Shown: piece by piece, positions 26,869 to 34,547 of the stretch
Position numbering within the stretch: position 1 is the first letter of the stretch
Layout: the number at the start of each line of letters is the position of its first letter
Assembly (NCBI GenBank): GCA_023898725.1
Contig: CP060236.1
Location: 248,001-312,000 of the forward strand
Direction of reading: 5' to 3'
Source of the DNA: Alphaproteobacteria bacterium
Lineage (GTDB): Bacteria; Pseudomonadota; Alphaproteobacteria; JAUHZC01
DNA: 64,000 nucleotides
The notes under the pieces: generated by a model
The model's input: the letters and a program-made list of their open reading frames with translations, nothing else
Database searches by the model: none
What the model was told of the DNA's origin: nothing
Translations under genes and position numbers: made by a program

Positions 26869-28053
26869 TTACTTAGGAAGACTCACAAGAGCCTTGCACA
26901 TCCATGCTTTTTGCTGAAGACGGTTGCGACAAGACCAGTTTTTGCCACATTTTTTGTCCAAGTCGCTTGCAAACAACTTTTCACAGGCTTGGGGATTTTC
27001 CGGTTTTTGACCCTCAAACTCCAAGTGTATGTCTTCATGATAAGGCACTGCTAATCCAAGAATTCCTTGCTTCACACCACACTCTGTCATTTCGGTGTGA
27101 GCAGTACGCACACACTCCACATGGGCATTATCAAAGCGTGGAATAGGATTAAGCTGATAGCGCTTCTGACATTTCTGTACCGCCTCAATAAATGTTTGTT
27201 GGCATTTTTTAGTCCCATCACCTTCTTTTATCAGCGCTGAGACTTTTGCAATGTTCCCAGGAGCACTGACAGAATCTTTCATTGGCTTGCCGTTGTGAGG
27301 AAGCGGTTTTGGACGCACTATTGGGGGAACATCAGATTTGTGGGTCACCCCCTTTCCACCAAGTTTTTTGTTTTTTGTTGAAAGATTTTTCAGTTTTCGT
27401 TTATTAATTTTTAGCTGTTTGCGTGCTTTGCGCATCATCTTTTTATTATTTTTTTCCTCAAGCTTGGCCCGCGCTTGAGAAGCTTCACTTTGTAGGCGCT
27501 CAATGGAAATTTGAAATTCTTTCAGCTCAGAAGGTGATAACTTTGCCTCATTTTTCATCGAGGCATCTTCCCATTTTTTTCCAGAAGTATCAAAGCGTCG
27601 CAGACAAGACTGATACGTTTGCCACAAAGCACTCTTACATTGGGTGTTTTTCCCACAAACTGTGCGAAGCTGCAAAATAGTCATGCATGAATCAGGCTTT
27701 ACAGCCTCCATACGCAAGACCTCGGCCTTCTCAAAGGAGGCTTTTTGTTGGGCTTCATGGGCAATTTTCGCAACACTGACAGTACAAAAACGAAACTCCG
27801 TTATAGCCGAATCACGGCAACGGTCTGTCGTGCAAGTTTTGTGCGCTTGACGAAATTGGGTGCGACAACGAAGGTTTGGTTCAGTCTTGGCTGACAGCTT
27901 GGTATTGTTTGTTTCTGACACACCTGTAATTTCCCGTTCAATTTCCGCAATAACCAGACTTACCGGTGTCGCACAAAGAGGAAACACGCAGATACACATT
28001 ATCAAAACTTTATATATATGTAATGTCAGCCGCATCACGAACGTATGGATCAC
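26869..28053 (-). CDS. Exported protein with four paired-cysteine (CX9-11C) motifs
   Basis: Unknown family; 394 residues from the GTG at 28053 (ATG at 28035 is the alternative). A hydrophobic signal sequence (VLIMCICVFPLCA) leads. Cysteine sets are C63/74/79/90, C123/133/139/150, C284/295/314/325 and C357/369/375/386, each C-x(9-11)-C-x(4-18)-C-x10-C. Between the second and third sets is a charged helix with an extremely basic core (KKMMRKARKQLKINKRK). The first two sets match the first two of the large protein at 4988-8107 position for position (CRxxxR...TC, C+DSAxxEFRxC; then RxxCG....C, CxxRF), and the third matches that protein's last set, so the two are homologous with different middles. 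Four disulfide-stabilised helical hairpins are predicted; function unknown. Confidence 0.8.
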   Translation of the reverse strand: MIHTFVMRLTLHIYKVLIMCICVFPLCATPVSLVIAEIEREITGVSETNNTKLSAKTEPNLRCRTQFRQAHKTCTTDRCRDSAITEFRFCTVSVAKIAHEAQQKASFEKAEVLRMEAVKPDSCMTILQLRTVCGKNTQCKSALWQTYQSCLRRFDTSGKKWEDASMKNEAKLSPSELKEFQISIERLQSEASQARAKLEEKNNKKMMRKARKQLKINKRKLKNLSTKNKKLGGKGVTHKSDVPPIVRPKPLPHNGKPMKDSVSAPGNIAKVSALIKEGDGTKKCQQTFIEAVQKCQKRYQLNPIPRFDNAHVECVRTAHTEMTECGVKQGILGLAVPYHEDIHLEFEGQKPENPQACEKLFASDLDKKCGKNWSCRNRLQQKAWMCKALVSLPK

Positions 28054-28239
28054 TTACGGAAAGCATACAGGATTCTAGTTAATTTTCTCTTTAAAAAGAA
28101 TCTTGCATAAGGGAGGTCTTACCCCACCACACTTGTTTCAAACAATTCTTGGGAAAAAAGATGAGTAAAAATATTCCTGAGTTCTTCTCATCGTAAGAAT
28201 TACAAGGGAAGTAATTCGTGATTCCCTATCATTCGGTTA

Positions 28240-28267
28240 TGGACAAGTCCGTGTAAAATTGCATAAT
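28240..28267 (+). promoter_or_regulatory. Candidate promoter for the ispB-prfB run
   Basis: TGGACA (28240-28245) and CATAAT (28262-28267) with a 16-bp spacer, 29 bp before the ispB start. This is a moderate match to a sigma-70 promoter, and the only one I can see in the 242-bp gap upstream of ispB. Confidence 0.35.
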
Positions 28268-28295
28268 GACCGCTCAATGATGAACGGTTATGTGA

Positions 28296-29321
28296 ATGAA
28301 AGCACAGCGCACACAGACGGAAACAGGCCATCAGAAAGACCTGCTACACCGCATTCACACAACCTACGCGTGTGAGCTTGCAGCTCTCAACGATGTTCTT
28401 CACACCACCCTTGAAAGTGTTTCTCCTCATGTGCCAGAAATTGCTCGCTATGTGATACGTAGTGGGGGAAAGCGTATTCGCCCAACACTTAGTATTCTCG
28501 CACGGCATGTGTTTGCTCCTGATGAAGATCGATCAGAGCACCTCTCTTACTTGGCTGCGGGAATCGAGTGTATCCACACAGCAACCCTTTTGCATGACGA
28601 TGTTGTCGATGACAGCACTCTACGTCGGGGCCAGCCCAGCGCGCATACCGTTTGGGGAAATGCTTTTAGTGTTCTGGTTGGGGATTTCTTGCTGGCACGG
28701 TCATTTGCACTGGTTACGCGTCTTGATAGCCTTGCTATTGTCAAAACATTGAGCGTAGCAGCTGGATATCTAGCTGAGGGCGAAGTTTTGCAGCTATCGA
28801 ACCACAGCAATCTGACAATGTCACAAGATGTTTATATCACCATCATTGAATCAAAAACAGCCAGACTCTTTGCCGCCGCCCTTGCGTCTGGGGCCATGCT
28901 TATGTCAGCACATGCTGAACAGGTAGAGGCGTTAAGTCTTTATGGTAGAGCATTGGGTGTTTTGTTTCAGTTGATTGATGATAGCCTTGATTATCTGACG
29001 CCAAGTGATATCCTCGGCAAAGGTCAGGGTGATGATTTTCACGAAGGAAAAGTCACTCTCCCCGTACTGTTGGCTTATCAGCGCGCCACTCCCCAAGAAC
29101 GAGCCTTCTGGGAACGTATCTTTTGCTACAAAGAACAAAAGCCCGATGACTTCATCACCGCTCTTGCGTATATGCAGAATCATCGTGTTTTTGATACTAT
29201 CAAAGGGATATGTGCCAGATATGCTGACACAAGCAAACGCCTTCTTGCTAATCTACCATCTGGACAGGCGCGTGATTACTTATATGAAATGGTAGACTAC
29301 TGTCTCTTTCGGGAAAAATAG
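28296..29321 (+). CDS. ispB: Polyprenyl synthetase (octaprenyl/decaprenyl diphosphate synthase type)
   Basis: Long-chain trans-prenyl diphosphate synthase that builds the side chain of ubiquinone. The 341-residue product has GGKRIRPTLS, the first Asp-rich motif LLHDDVVDDSTLRRG near residue 106, and the second as QLIDDSLDYL with GDDFHEGKVTLPVLLA after it. Length and residues fit the IspB group rather than short-chain FPP synthases; exact chain length cannot be read from the sequence. prfB starts 11 bp downstream. Confidence 0.92.
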   Translation: MKAQRTQTETGHQKDLLHRIHTTYACELAALNDVLHTTLESVSPHVPEIARYVIRSGGKRIRPTLSILARHVFAPDEDRSEHLSYLAAGIECIHTATLLHDDVVDDSTLRRGQPSAHTVWGNAFSVLVGDFLLARSFALVTRLDSLAIVKTLSVAAGYLAEGEVLQLSNHSNLTMSQDVYITIIESKTARLFAAALASGAMLMSAHAEQVEALSLYGRALGVLFQLIDDSLDYLTPSDILGKGQGDDFHEGKVTLPVLLAYQRATPQERAFWERIFCYKEQKPDDFITALAYMQNHRVFDTIKGICARYADTSKRLLANLPSGQARDYLYEMVDYCLFREK

Positions 29322-29332
29322 GATTATATACA

Positions 29333-30440
29333 ATGAATGCTGAAAATACCCATATAATAGCAACGATTACAAATTCTCTTGCCCTTATGCGGAGGTTTCT
29401 TTGACTGGGAAAAACTAACCGAAACGCTAAAGAATCTTGATGAAAAGGCCCAAGATCCTGAGCTATGGAATGATTCCACAGCCGCCCAGAAGCTTATGAA
29501 AGAACGTGAGAGCATCCAACGAAAGGTTTCTAACGTTGCGACACTGGCGCAAGAATTAACCGAGATCCAGGAATTGCTCGAGTTGGCTGACGATGCAGAT
29601 GATGCAGAAACCGGGGCTGAGGCCAAAAAATTGCTTGATGCTCTTGCCCTAACCGTTGCGCGCAAGCGTCTCGAAACTCTTCTTTCAGGAGAGGCAGATG
29701 CCAATAGCTGTTTTCTCGAAGTACACGCCGGAGCCGGAGGAACAGAAGCGCAAGATTGGGCAGAAATCTTGTGGCGGATGTATGCGCGGTGGGGTGAACG
29801 ACGGGGATTCAACGTCCGCACAGTAGACTATCTGCCAGGGGATGGCGCAGGTATTAAATCTGCGACAATGGAAATCGATGGGTTACAAGCTTATGGGTGG
29901 CTAAAATCCGAAAAGGGGGTGCACCGGTTGGTACGCATATCTCCCTATGACTCCAGCGCCCGGCGTCATACGAGTTTTGCCTCTGTGAATATTTTTCCTG
30001 TTGTTGACGATAATATTAATATTGTTCTTGAGGACAAGGATCTACGCATTGACACATTTCGAGCATCAGGAGCCGGTGGCCAGCATATCAATACCACAGA
30101 CAGTGCTATTCGTATTACCCATCTCCCCACAAACATTGTGGTACAGTGCCAAAATGATCGGTCCCAACACCGTAACAAAGCAGAGGCTCTTACCATGCTC
30201 AAAGCGCGCTTATTTGAATATGAAATGCGCCAACGAGAAGAAAAAGCAATCGCAGGACAAGCAGCAAAGACAGATATGGGCTGGGGCAATCAAATTCGCT
30301 CGTATGTGCTACACCCCTATCAAATGGTCAAAGATGTGCGCACAGGAGCAGAAACAGCACAAACACAAGATGTTCTTGATGGCGATATTGACATGTTTTT
30401 AGAAAGCGCCTTGGCACAAAAAGAAGGAACGCCGTCATGA
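29333..30440 (+). CDS. prfB: Peptide chain release factor 2 (with programmed +1 frameshift)
   Basis: RF2 ends translation at UGA and UAA. The gene is split: ATG 29333 reads 23 codons to CTT, then an in-frame TGA (29402-29404). A +1 shift onto GAC at 29403 continues to the TGA at 30438-30440, giving 368 residues. The shift site has GGAGG three bases before CTT TGA C, the classic autoregulatory arrangement, so low RF2 favours the shift. The protein has the catalytic GGQ in GAGGQHINTT and the codon-recognition tripeptide as SPY (SPF in E. coli RF2). The 3' end overlaps the lipoprotein start (ATGA). Confidence 0.97.
29391..29405 (+). promoter_or_regulatory. RF2 programmed +1 frameshift site
   Basis: GGAGG (29391-29395), a TTT spacer, then the slippery CTT followed by TGA and C. 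Spacing and order match the known prfB recoding site: the internal Shine-Dalgarno three bases from the slippery codon and a C after the stop. Confidence 0.95.
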
Positions 30441-30676
30441 TCATAAAACCTCTGATCGTCGGTGCAATCTTTTTGCTTCTTTCAGGGTGTATCGGCACCC
30501 TTTTTAGCAAGCATGGTCGTGATCTTAATCCAGGTGAAACAATACCTCGCCTCCATGAAGTACCAGACAAGGGGGAAATAGTGCCCTTACCACGGGCAGA
30601 AATGGCGAAAAAAGAAAAAGAATTGCGTGCTCATCATCACAAAGAAGGCGTTAGCCTCGGCTCACCCATAAAATAG
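30437..30676 (+). CDS. Small lipoprotein, unknown function
   Basis: A 79-residue protein with a lipoprotein signal peptide (GAIFLLLSGC; lipobox LSGC, lipidated Cys near residue 18). A short Pro- and Lys-rich mature part follows, with a His-rich spot (AHHHKEG). Its ATG overlaps the prfB stop as ATGA, so it is translationally coupled to prfB. No named family is recognised. The signal sequence and coupling make it a real gene. Confidence 0.75.
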   Translation: MIIKPLIVGAIFLLLSGCIGTLFSKHGRDLNPGETIPRLHEVPDKGEIVPLPRAEMAKKEKELRAHHHKEGVSLGSPIK

Positions 30677-30889
30677 TGCTCCTTCTCCGGTCCCATTTTA
30701 TGCCCATCCGCCTCACAGCACACTCCTTAGGTAGCACAGTGGATCTGGAGATTTACACACTACCGTATTTCACCGTGCATCCCCTTAACTGTTTATTAAC
30801 CTTTTATGGATACTATGAAGATACCTTTTCAGTGTGAGGTTGAACGACTAAGACCTCCAACCATCCACAACTTTGCACTGAAACGGGCC

Positions 30890-31675
30890 TTATCTTCCCA
30901 GAAGAATCACAAGACCAATAATTATGCGATAGATTACAATTGGTCGCAAAGAATTGTGTGATAACCACACAAACACCCACCGCAGTGTCATCATGGCAAT
31001 AGACAGGGCCATGCATGCGCCTACCGTCATTGTGTAGTCCCATACCAGTTCCTTACCTGCTGATTCCTTAAACACTGTCATGGCAATAGCCCCCACCACG
31101 GAAGGAATGGATAGCAGCAATGCATACTTCAAAGCCTCAACCCGTGATAGCCCAATCATCAGTGTTCCTATAAGACATGCACCGAGTCGGCTTACACCTG
31201 GAACAACAGCAAAGGCCTGGCACATGCCGATAACCAAAGCCTCCATACGGGTAATTTCTTCCTGTGTACGGTTTTTTCTTCCTTTGTGATCAGCCCAACC
31301 GATCAGGATACCAAAGATGATCATATTGGCACCCAACCACGTTTCGGGAAATGAAATCTCAAAAAGAGAAACACATGCCCCGGTAATAATGACAGGAAGT
31401 GTTGAAATAATGAGACACTGTACTTTGTAAAAAGGTGGGGTTATCTGCCCCTGCAAAGCACGCAGACTCCCTATCGTCATTTGCGTGAGATCGTGACGAA
31501 AATAAAGCAAAACAGCTAGAAGTGTTGCACCATGAAGACCAACATCATACAACTTGTCATGCGCAGGAAAGGGTGTAACAAACTGCACAAGCTGTAAATG
31601 TGCAGACGAACTAACAGGAAGAAATTCTGTTACCCCCTGAATAAGTGCAAGTAAAAGTGCGTGCATAAGGCTCAT
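30890..31675 (-). CDS. uppP: Undecaprenyl-diphosphatase
   Basis: Recycles undecaprenyl diphosphate to the monophosphate lipid carrier for peptidoglycan synthesis. The 261-residue polytopic membrane protein has the two family motifs: LIQGVTEFLPVSSSAH at the N terminus (catalytic Glu with the Ser cluster) and VVPGVSRLGACLIGTL in the middle (PGxSRxG region), with seven or eight membrane spans. It stands alone, convergent with the lipoprotein gene; no clear terminator is visible between them. Confidence 0.96.
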   Translation of the reverse strand: MSLMHALLLALIQGVTEFLPVSSSAHLQLVQFVTPFPAHDKLYDVGLHGATLLAVLLYFRHDLTQMTIGSLRALQGQITPPFYKVQCLIISTLPVIITGACVSLFEISFPETWLGANMIIFGILIGWADHKGRKNRTQEEITRMEALVIGMCQAFAVVPGVSRLGACLIGTLMIGLSRVEALKYALLLSIPSVVGAIAMTVFKESAGKELVWDYTMTVGACMALSIAMMTLRWVFVWLSHNSLRPIVIYRIIIGLVILLGR

Positions 31676-31820
31676 ATGTGTATCCTAAAATTATAGAAAT
31701 CTACAATACACTGGTTTGGGTTCTGAAAAAACAGCACATTAGTGAATATTTTTTGAGAGTTTTCCTTGCGTTCCTCGTCACGTTCACTTACAAAAAGTAA
31801 GAGGATGAAATATTTGATAG

Positions 31821-32486
31821 ATGCGCAAGCTATACTATTGGTGGTTGTGCCCTCTCTCACGAAAAGTGCGGGTCATGCTTGGTGAGGCACGCCTTCCCCA
31901 TGATGTTCTCCTCGTAAATCCGTGGGATTTACGAGAGGATTTTCTACAGCTCAACCCGTCAGGAATATTGCCAGTATTTATTGAAGAACACAATATTACA
32001 TTTTGCGATAGCCAGGCTATTTGCGAATACTTAGACGAGTCATACGCACTTGGGCTGATTGGTCGAGACCCCTTGCGACGTGCAGAAGTGCGGCGGTTAG
32101 TGGCGTGGTTTGACCAGAAGTTTTATAACGATGTGTGGCAAGCAATTATTTTTGAAAAGAGCCTGAAATCAAAGTGTAATCTCGGCAATCCAGATGCCAA
32201 AATCATCCGCGAAGGCAACATCCTTCTCACACAGCACCTGGATTATATAACATCGCTTCTCACGATGCATGACTGGCTGGCTGGCGAAGCACTCACCCTT
32301 GCCGATATCACGGCTGCTGCACATTTATCGTGTGTGGATTACTTAGGACACATTTTTTGGGCAAACTATCCCCAGGCATCAGATTGGTATGCACGGGTCA
32401 AGTCGCGCCCTAGTTTTCGCCCCCTATTAAAAGATCGCGTACCCGCTCTTATCCCAAGCCCCCACTATAGCAACTTAGATTTTTAA
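31821..32486 (+). CDS. Glutathione S-transferase family protein
   Basis: The 221-residue protein has a thioredoxin-fold N-terminal domain with CPLSRKVRVML near residue 10, the cis-Pro segment GILPVFI and the glutathione-contact motif DSQAICEYLDE. A helical C-terminal domain follows with the N-capping motif LTLADITAAAHLS. The substrate is unknown. It begins the rightward run GST, antiporter, rnhB, ftsK, with 11 bp before the antiporter gene. Confidence 0.9.
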   Translation: MRKLYYWWLCPLSRKVRVMLGEARLPHDVLLVNPWDLREDFLQLNPSGILPVFIEEHNITFCDSQAICEYLDESYALGLIGRDPLRRAEVRRLVAWFDQKFYNDVWQAIIFEKSLKSKCNLGNPDAKIIREGNILLTQHLDYITSLLTMHDWLAGEALTLADITAAAHLSCVDYLGHIFWANYPQASDWYARVKSRPSFRPLLKDRVPALIPSPHYSNLDF

Positions 32487-32497
32487 GGATTACATAT

Positions 32498-33835
32498 ATG
32501 GAAGATCGTTTTTTGGTTGAACTCTCACTGCTGGTTATGATGGCATTGGGGTGTGGGCTCTTGTTTGAATATTTTAAGCAACCGGCTATTCTGGGGTACA
32601 TTCTTGCCGGCACACTCTTAGGTCCCTCAGTTTTAGGCTTTGCCTCTGACGCAAGCTATATCACTCTCTTAGCGGAACTTGGTGTTCAGATGTTGCTTTA
32701 TGTTATTGGTATGGAACTAAAGCTGAAGGAGTTTCAGAAAGTGTGGAGCATTGCCTTAGGCGCCGCCTTGACCCAGTTAGCGGCGATTTTTCTTGCCGTG
32801 TACATCGGTGGTTCGATCTTTGGTTTATCGACACAAATGATTGTCGTGTTGGGCGCAAGTGTTGGTTTTTCCAGTACAGCCGTCGCAATTAACATGCTAA
32901 ACCGCATTGACCAACTAACGACACAAGTGGGAAGGCTTTCTGTTGGTATTTTGATTGCACAGGATTTGGTTGTAATTCCAGTAATTATCATGCTTCGACA
33001 GTGGGGGGAAAACGCAGGGTATGCCTCCTTGTTGGGAAAGATGGCTATTGCTATGGGGGTTTTATGGGGTGTTGTACGGCTGTTTCGCGAGGGAGGAACC
33101 TGGCGCCTAGGAGCGCTTGATACATTAGCGAAAAATGCAGAGCTTTCCCCTTTGGCAGGTCTTGCTTTTTGCTTTACATGTGCGGCACTTTCGGGTCTTG
33201 TGGGGCTTTCTGCGGCCTATGGTGCATTTATTGGAGGTCTGATCATTGGAAACTCCAGCCAAAGTCACGCCCTTTTTAAAGTCATTCAGCCCGTACAAAG
33301 TATTTTAATGGCCGTGTTTTTTCTTTCAATTGGCCTTCTCTTGGATGTGCGCTTTATTTTTGACAACTGGAATTTGTTGCTCTTTGCACTGTTTGCCGTG
33401 GCAAGCATTAAAACTTTTGTCAATGTTATTTCCTTGCGGTTGTTTGGTCAAACGTGGAAAACAGCTTTTGTTTCAGGAATTGCTCTTTCACAAATGGGAG
33501 AGTTCGGATTCCTCATGGCGACAATTGGGGCACAAGAATCCCTTATTAGCCCTTATGGAAAGAAAATGATCTTGACTCTCGTAGCCCTATCACTAGTTTT
33601 TAGTCCTTACTGGGTGCGCTCACTGCGTCGATTGAAAAAATTGACGAAAGCAACCTTGGATGCAAACGAAATCATGTGCGAGGTATACACACAGGAGCTG
33701 AATTTTTTCCAATCATGCCATCAGCATTTGCGTCAAAAGTTGAAAACGCAAGCAGGAGCAGGTGAAAAAAAAATAACCCGCCTGAAGTCTTCTAAGGAAC
33801 CTTCTCTGATCGATGAATCCGCTTCTGATGCCTGA
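32498..33835 (+). CDS. Cation:proton antiporter (CPA2/Kef-type), no RCK domain
   Basis: A membrane protein of 445 residues with about 12 spans and the CPA2 signatures: PAILGYILAGTLLGPS near the N terminus, ELGVQMLLYVIGMEL, the GFSSTAVAINML region and FLSIGLLLD. It ends in a short Lys-rich tail instead of a TrkA-N/RCK domain, so it is shorter than full Kef proteins and lacks their nucleotide-binding regulation. The transported ion (K+ or Na+) cannot be decided from the sequence. AAGGA precedes the ATG, and rnhB overlaps its 3' end by 23 bp. Confidence 0.88.
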   Translation: MEDRFLVELSLLVMMALGCGLLFEYFKQPAILGYILAGTLLGPSVLGFASDASYITLLAELGVQMLLYVIGMELKLKEFQKVWSIALGAALTQLAAIFLAVYIGGSIFGLSTQMIVVLGASVGFSSTAVAINMLNRIDQLTTQVGRLSVGILIAQDLVVIPVIIMLRQWGENAGYASLLGKMAIAMGVLWGVVRLFREGGTWRLGALDTLAKNAELSPLAGLAFCFTCAALSGLVGLSAAYGAFIGGLIIGNSSQSHALFKVIQPVQSILMAVFFLSIGLLLDVRFIFDNWNLLLFALFAVASIKTFVNVISLRLFGQTWKTAFVSGIALSQMGEFGFLMATIGAQESLISPYGKKMILTLVALSLVFSPYWVRSLRRLKKLTKATLDANEIMCEVYTQELNFFQSCHQHLRQKLKTQAGAGEKKITRLKSSKEPSLIDESASDA

Positions 33836-34547
33836 CCATATGCCCAGTTTTGCCTATGAGAAATCCATGGGCACATCTCTCGTGGCTGGTATTGATGAGG
33901 TCGGATGTGGTCCTTGGGCTGGACCCGTTGTTGCCGCTGCTGTCATTATATTGTATGATTTCCCGAAAAATATTTTGTGTGTCTTACGAGACTCCAAAAA
34001 GCTAAGCGCTCCTAGACGTCGAGCCATTTTTTCACAGCTCTGTCATGAAAATGGTCGCACAGTGCATATCGGTGTTGGGGAAATAAGTGCCGCTACAATT
34101 GACGCGATAACCATCGCAGGGGCTACAAAGCAAGCAATGAAGGAGGCTATAGATGATTTATCTGTGCCGCCTTCTGCACTTATCATTGATGGCAACCGTG
34201 ATCCACTTCTGCCGTTCCCCACGCAAATGATCGTGAAGGGAGATCAAATCTCCTACAGCATTGCCGCTGCCTCGATTGTCGCCAAGGTTGTTCGTGATAC
34301 TATCATGGCACACCTTGATACACTATACTCGGGGTACGGCTGGCTCACCAATGTGGGATACGGGACACAGGCGCATCTCAACGCACTTATCCGTCAGGGG
34401 ATTACCCCCTTCCATAGACAGAGCTATGCTCCTATTCAAAAAATATGTGCCCGTGACGGTTCCTGTATTCCCTCTCACTCAAAAACGTTTTATGATGGAA
34501 TCTATAATAAAAGTATTTCTAAAATAAACAAAATTATATGTACTTAA
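33813..34547 (+). CDS. rnhB: Ribonuclease HII
   Basis: Removes RNA from RNA:DNA hybrids and single ribonucleotides from DNA. The core has the GIDEVGCGPWAGPVVAAAVI signature with the first catalytic Asp-Glu pair, the RDSKKL segment, the LIIDGNR aspartate and the KGDQISYSIAAASIVAKVVRD segment. The ATG at 33813 overlaps the antiporter gene; ATGs at 33828 and 33840 are also possible and would shorten only the leader. The C terminus carries an extra 25 residues beyond the usual end. The 3' end overlaps ftsK by 10 bp. Confidence 0.95.
   Translation: MNPLLMPDHMPSFAYEKSMGTSLVAGIDEVGCGPWAGPVVAAAVIILYDFPKNILCVLRDSKKLSAPRRRAIFSQLCHENGRTVHIGVGEISAATIDAITIAGATKQAMKEAIDDLSVPPSALIIDGNRDPLLPFPTQMIVKGDQISYSIAAASIVAKVVRDTIMAHLDTLYSGYGWLTNVGYGTQAHLNALIRQGITPFHRQSYAPIQKICARDGSCIPSHSKTFYDGIYNKSISKINKIICT

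Noticed and set aside
29940..29990. RF2 codon-recognition tripeptide reads SPY rather than SPF.
   Set aside because: It looked like altered stop-codon specificity, but I believe SPYDS is the usual alphaproteobacterial form, and TGA stops plus the intact frameshift site show normal RF2 use.
32498..33835. Antiporter lacking the RCK domain as a truncated pseudogene.
   Set aside because: Many CPA2 antiporters naturally lack RCK domains. The frame is intact and embedded in a run of overlapping genes.
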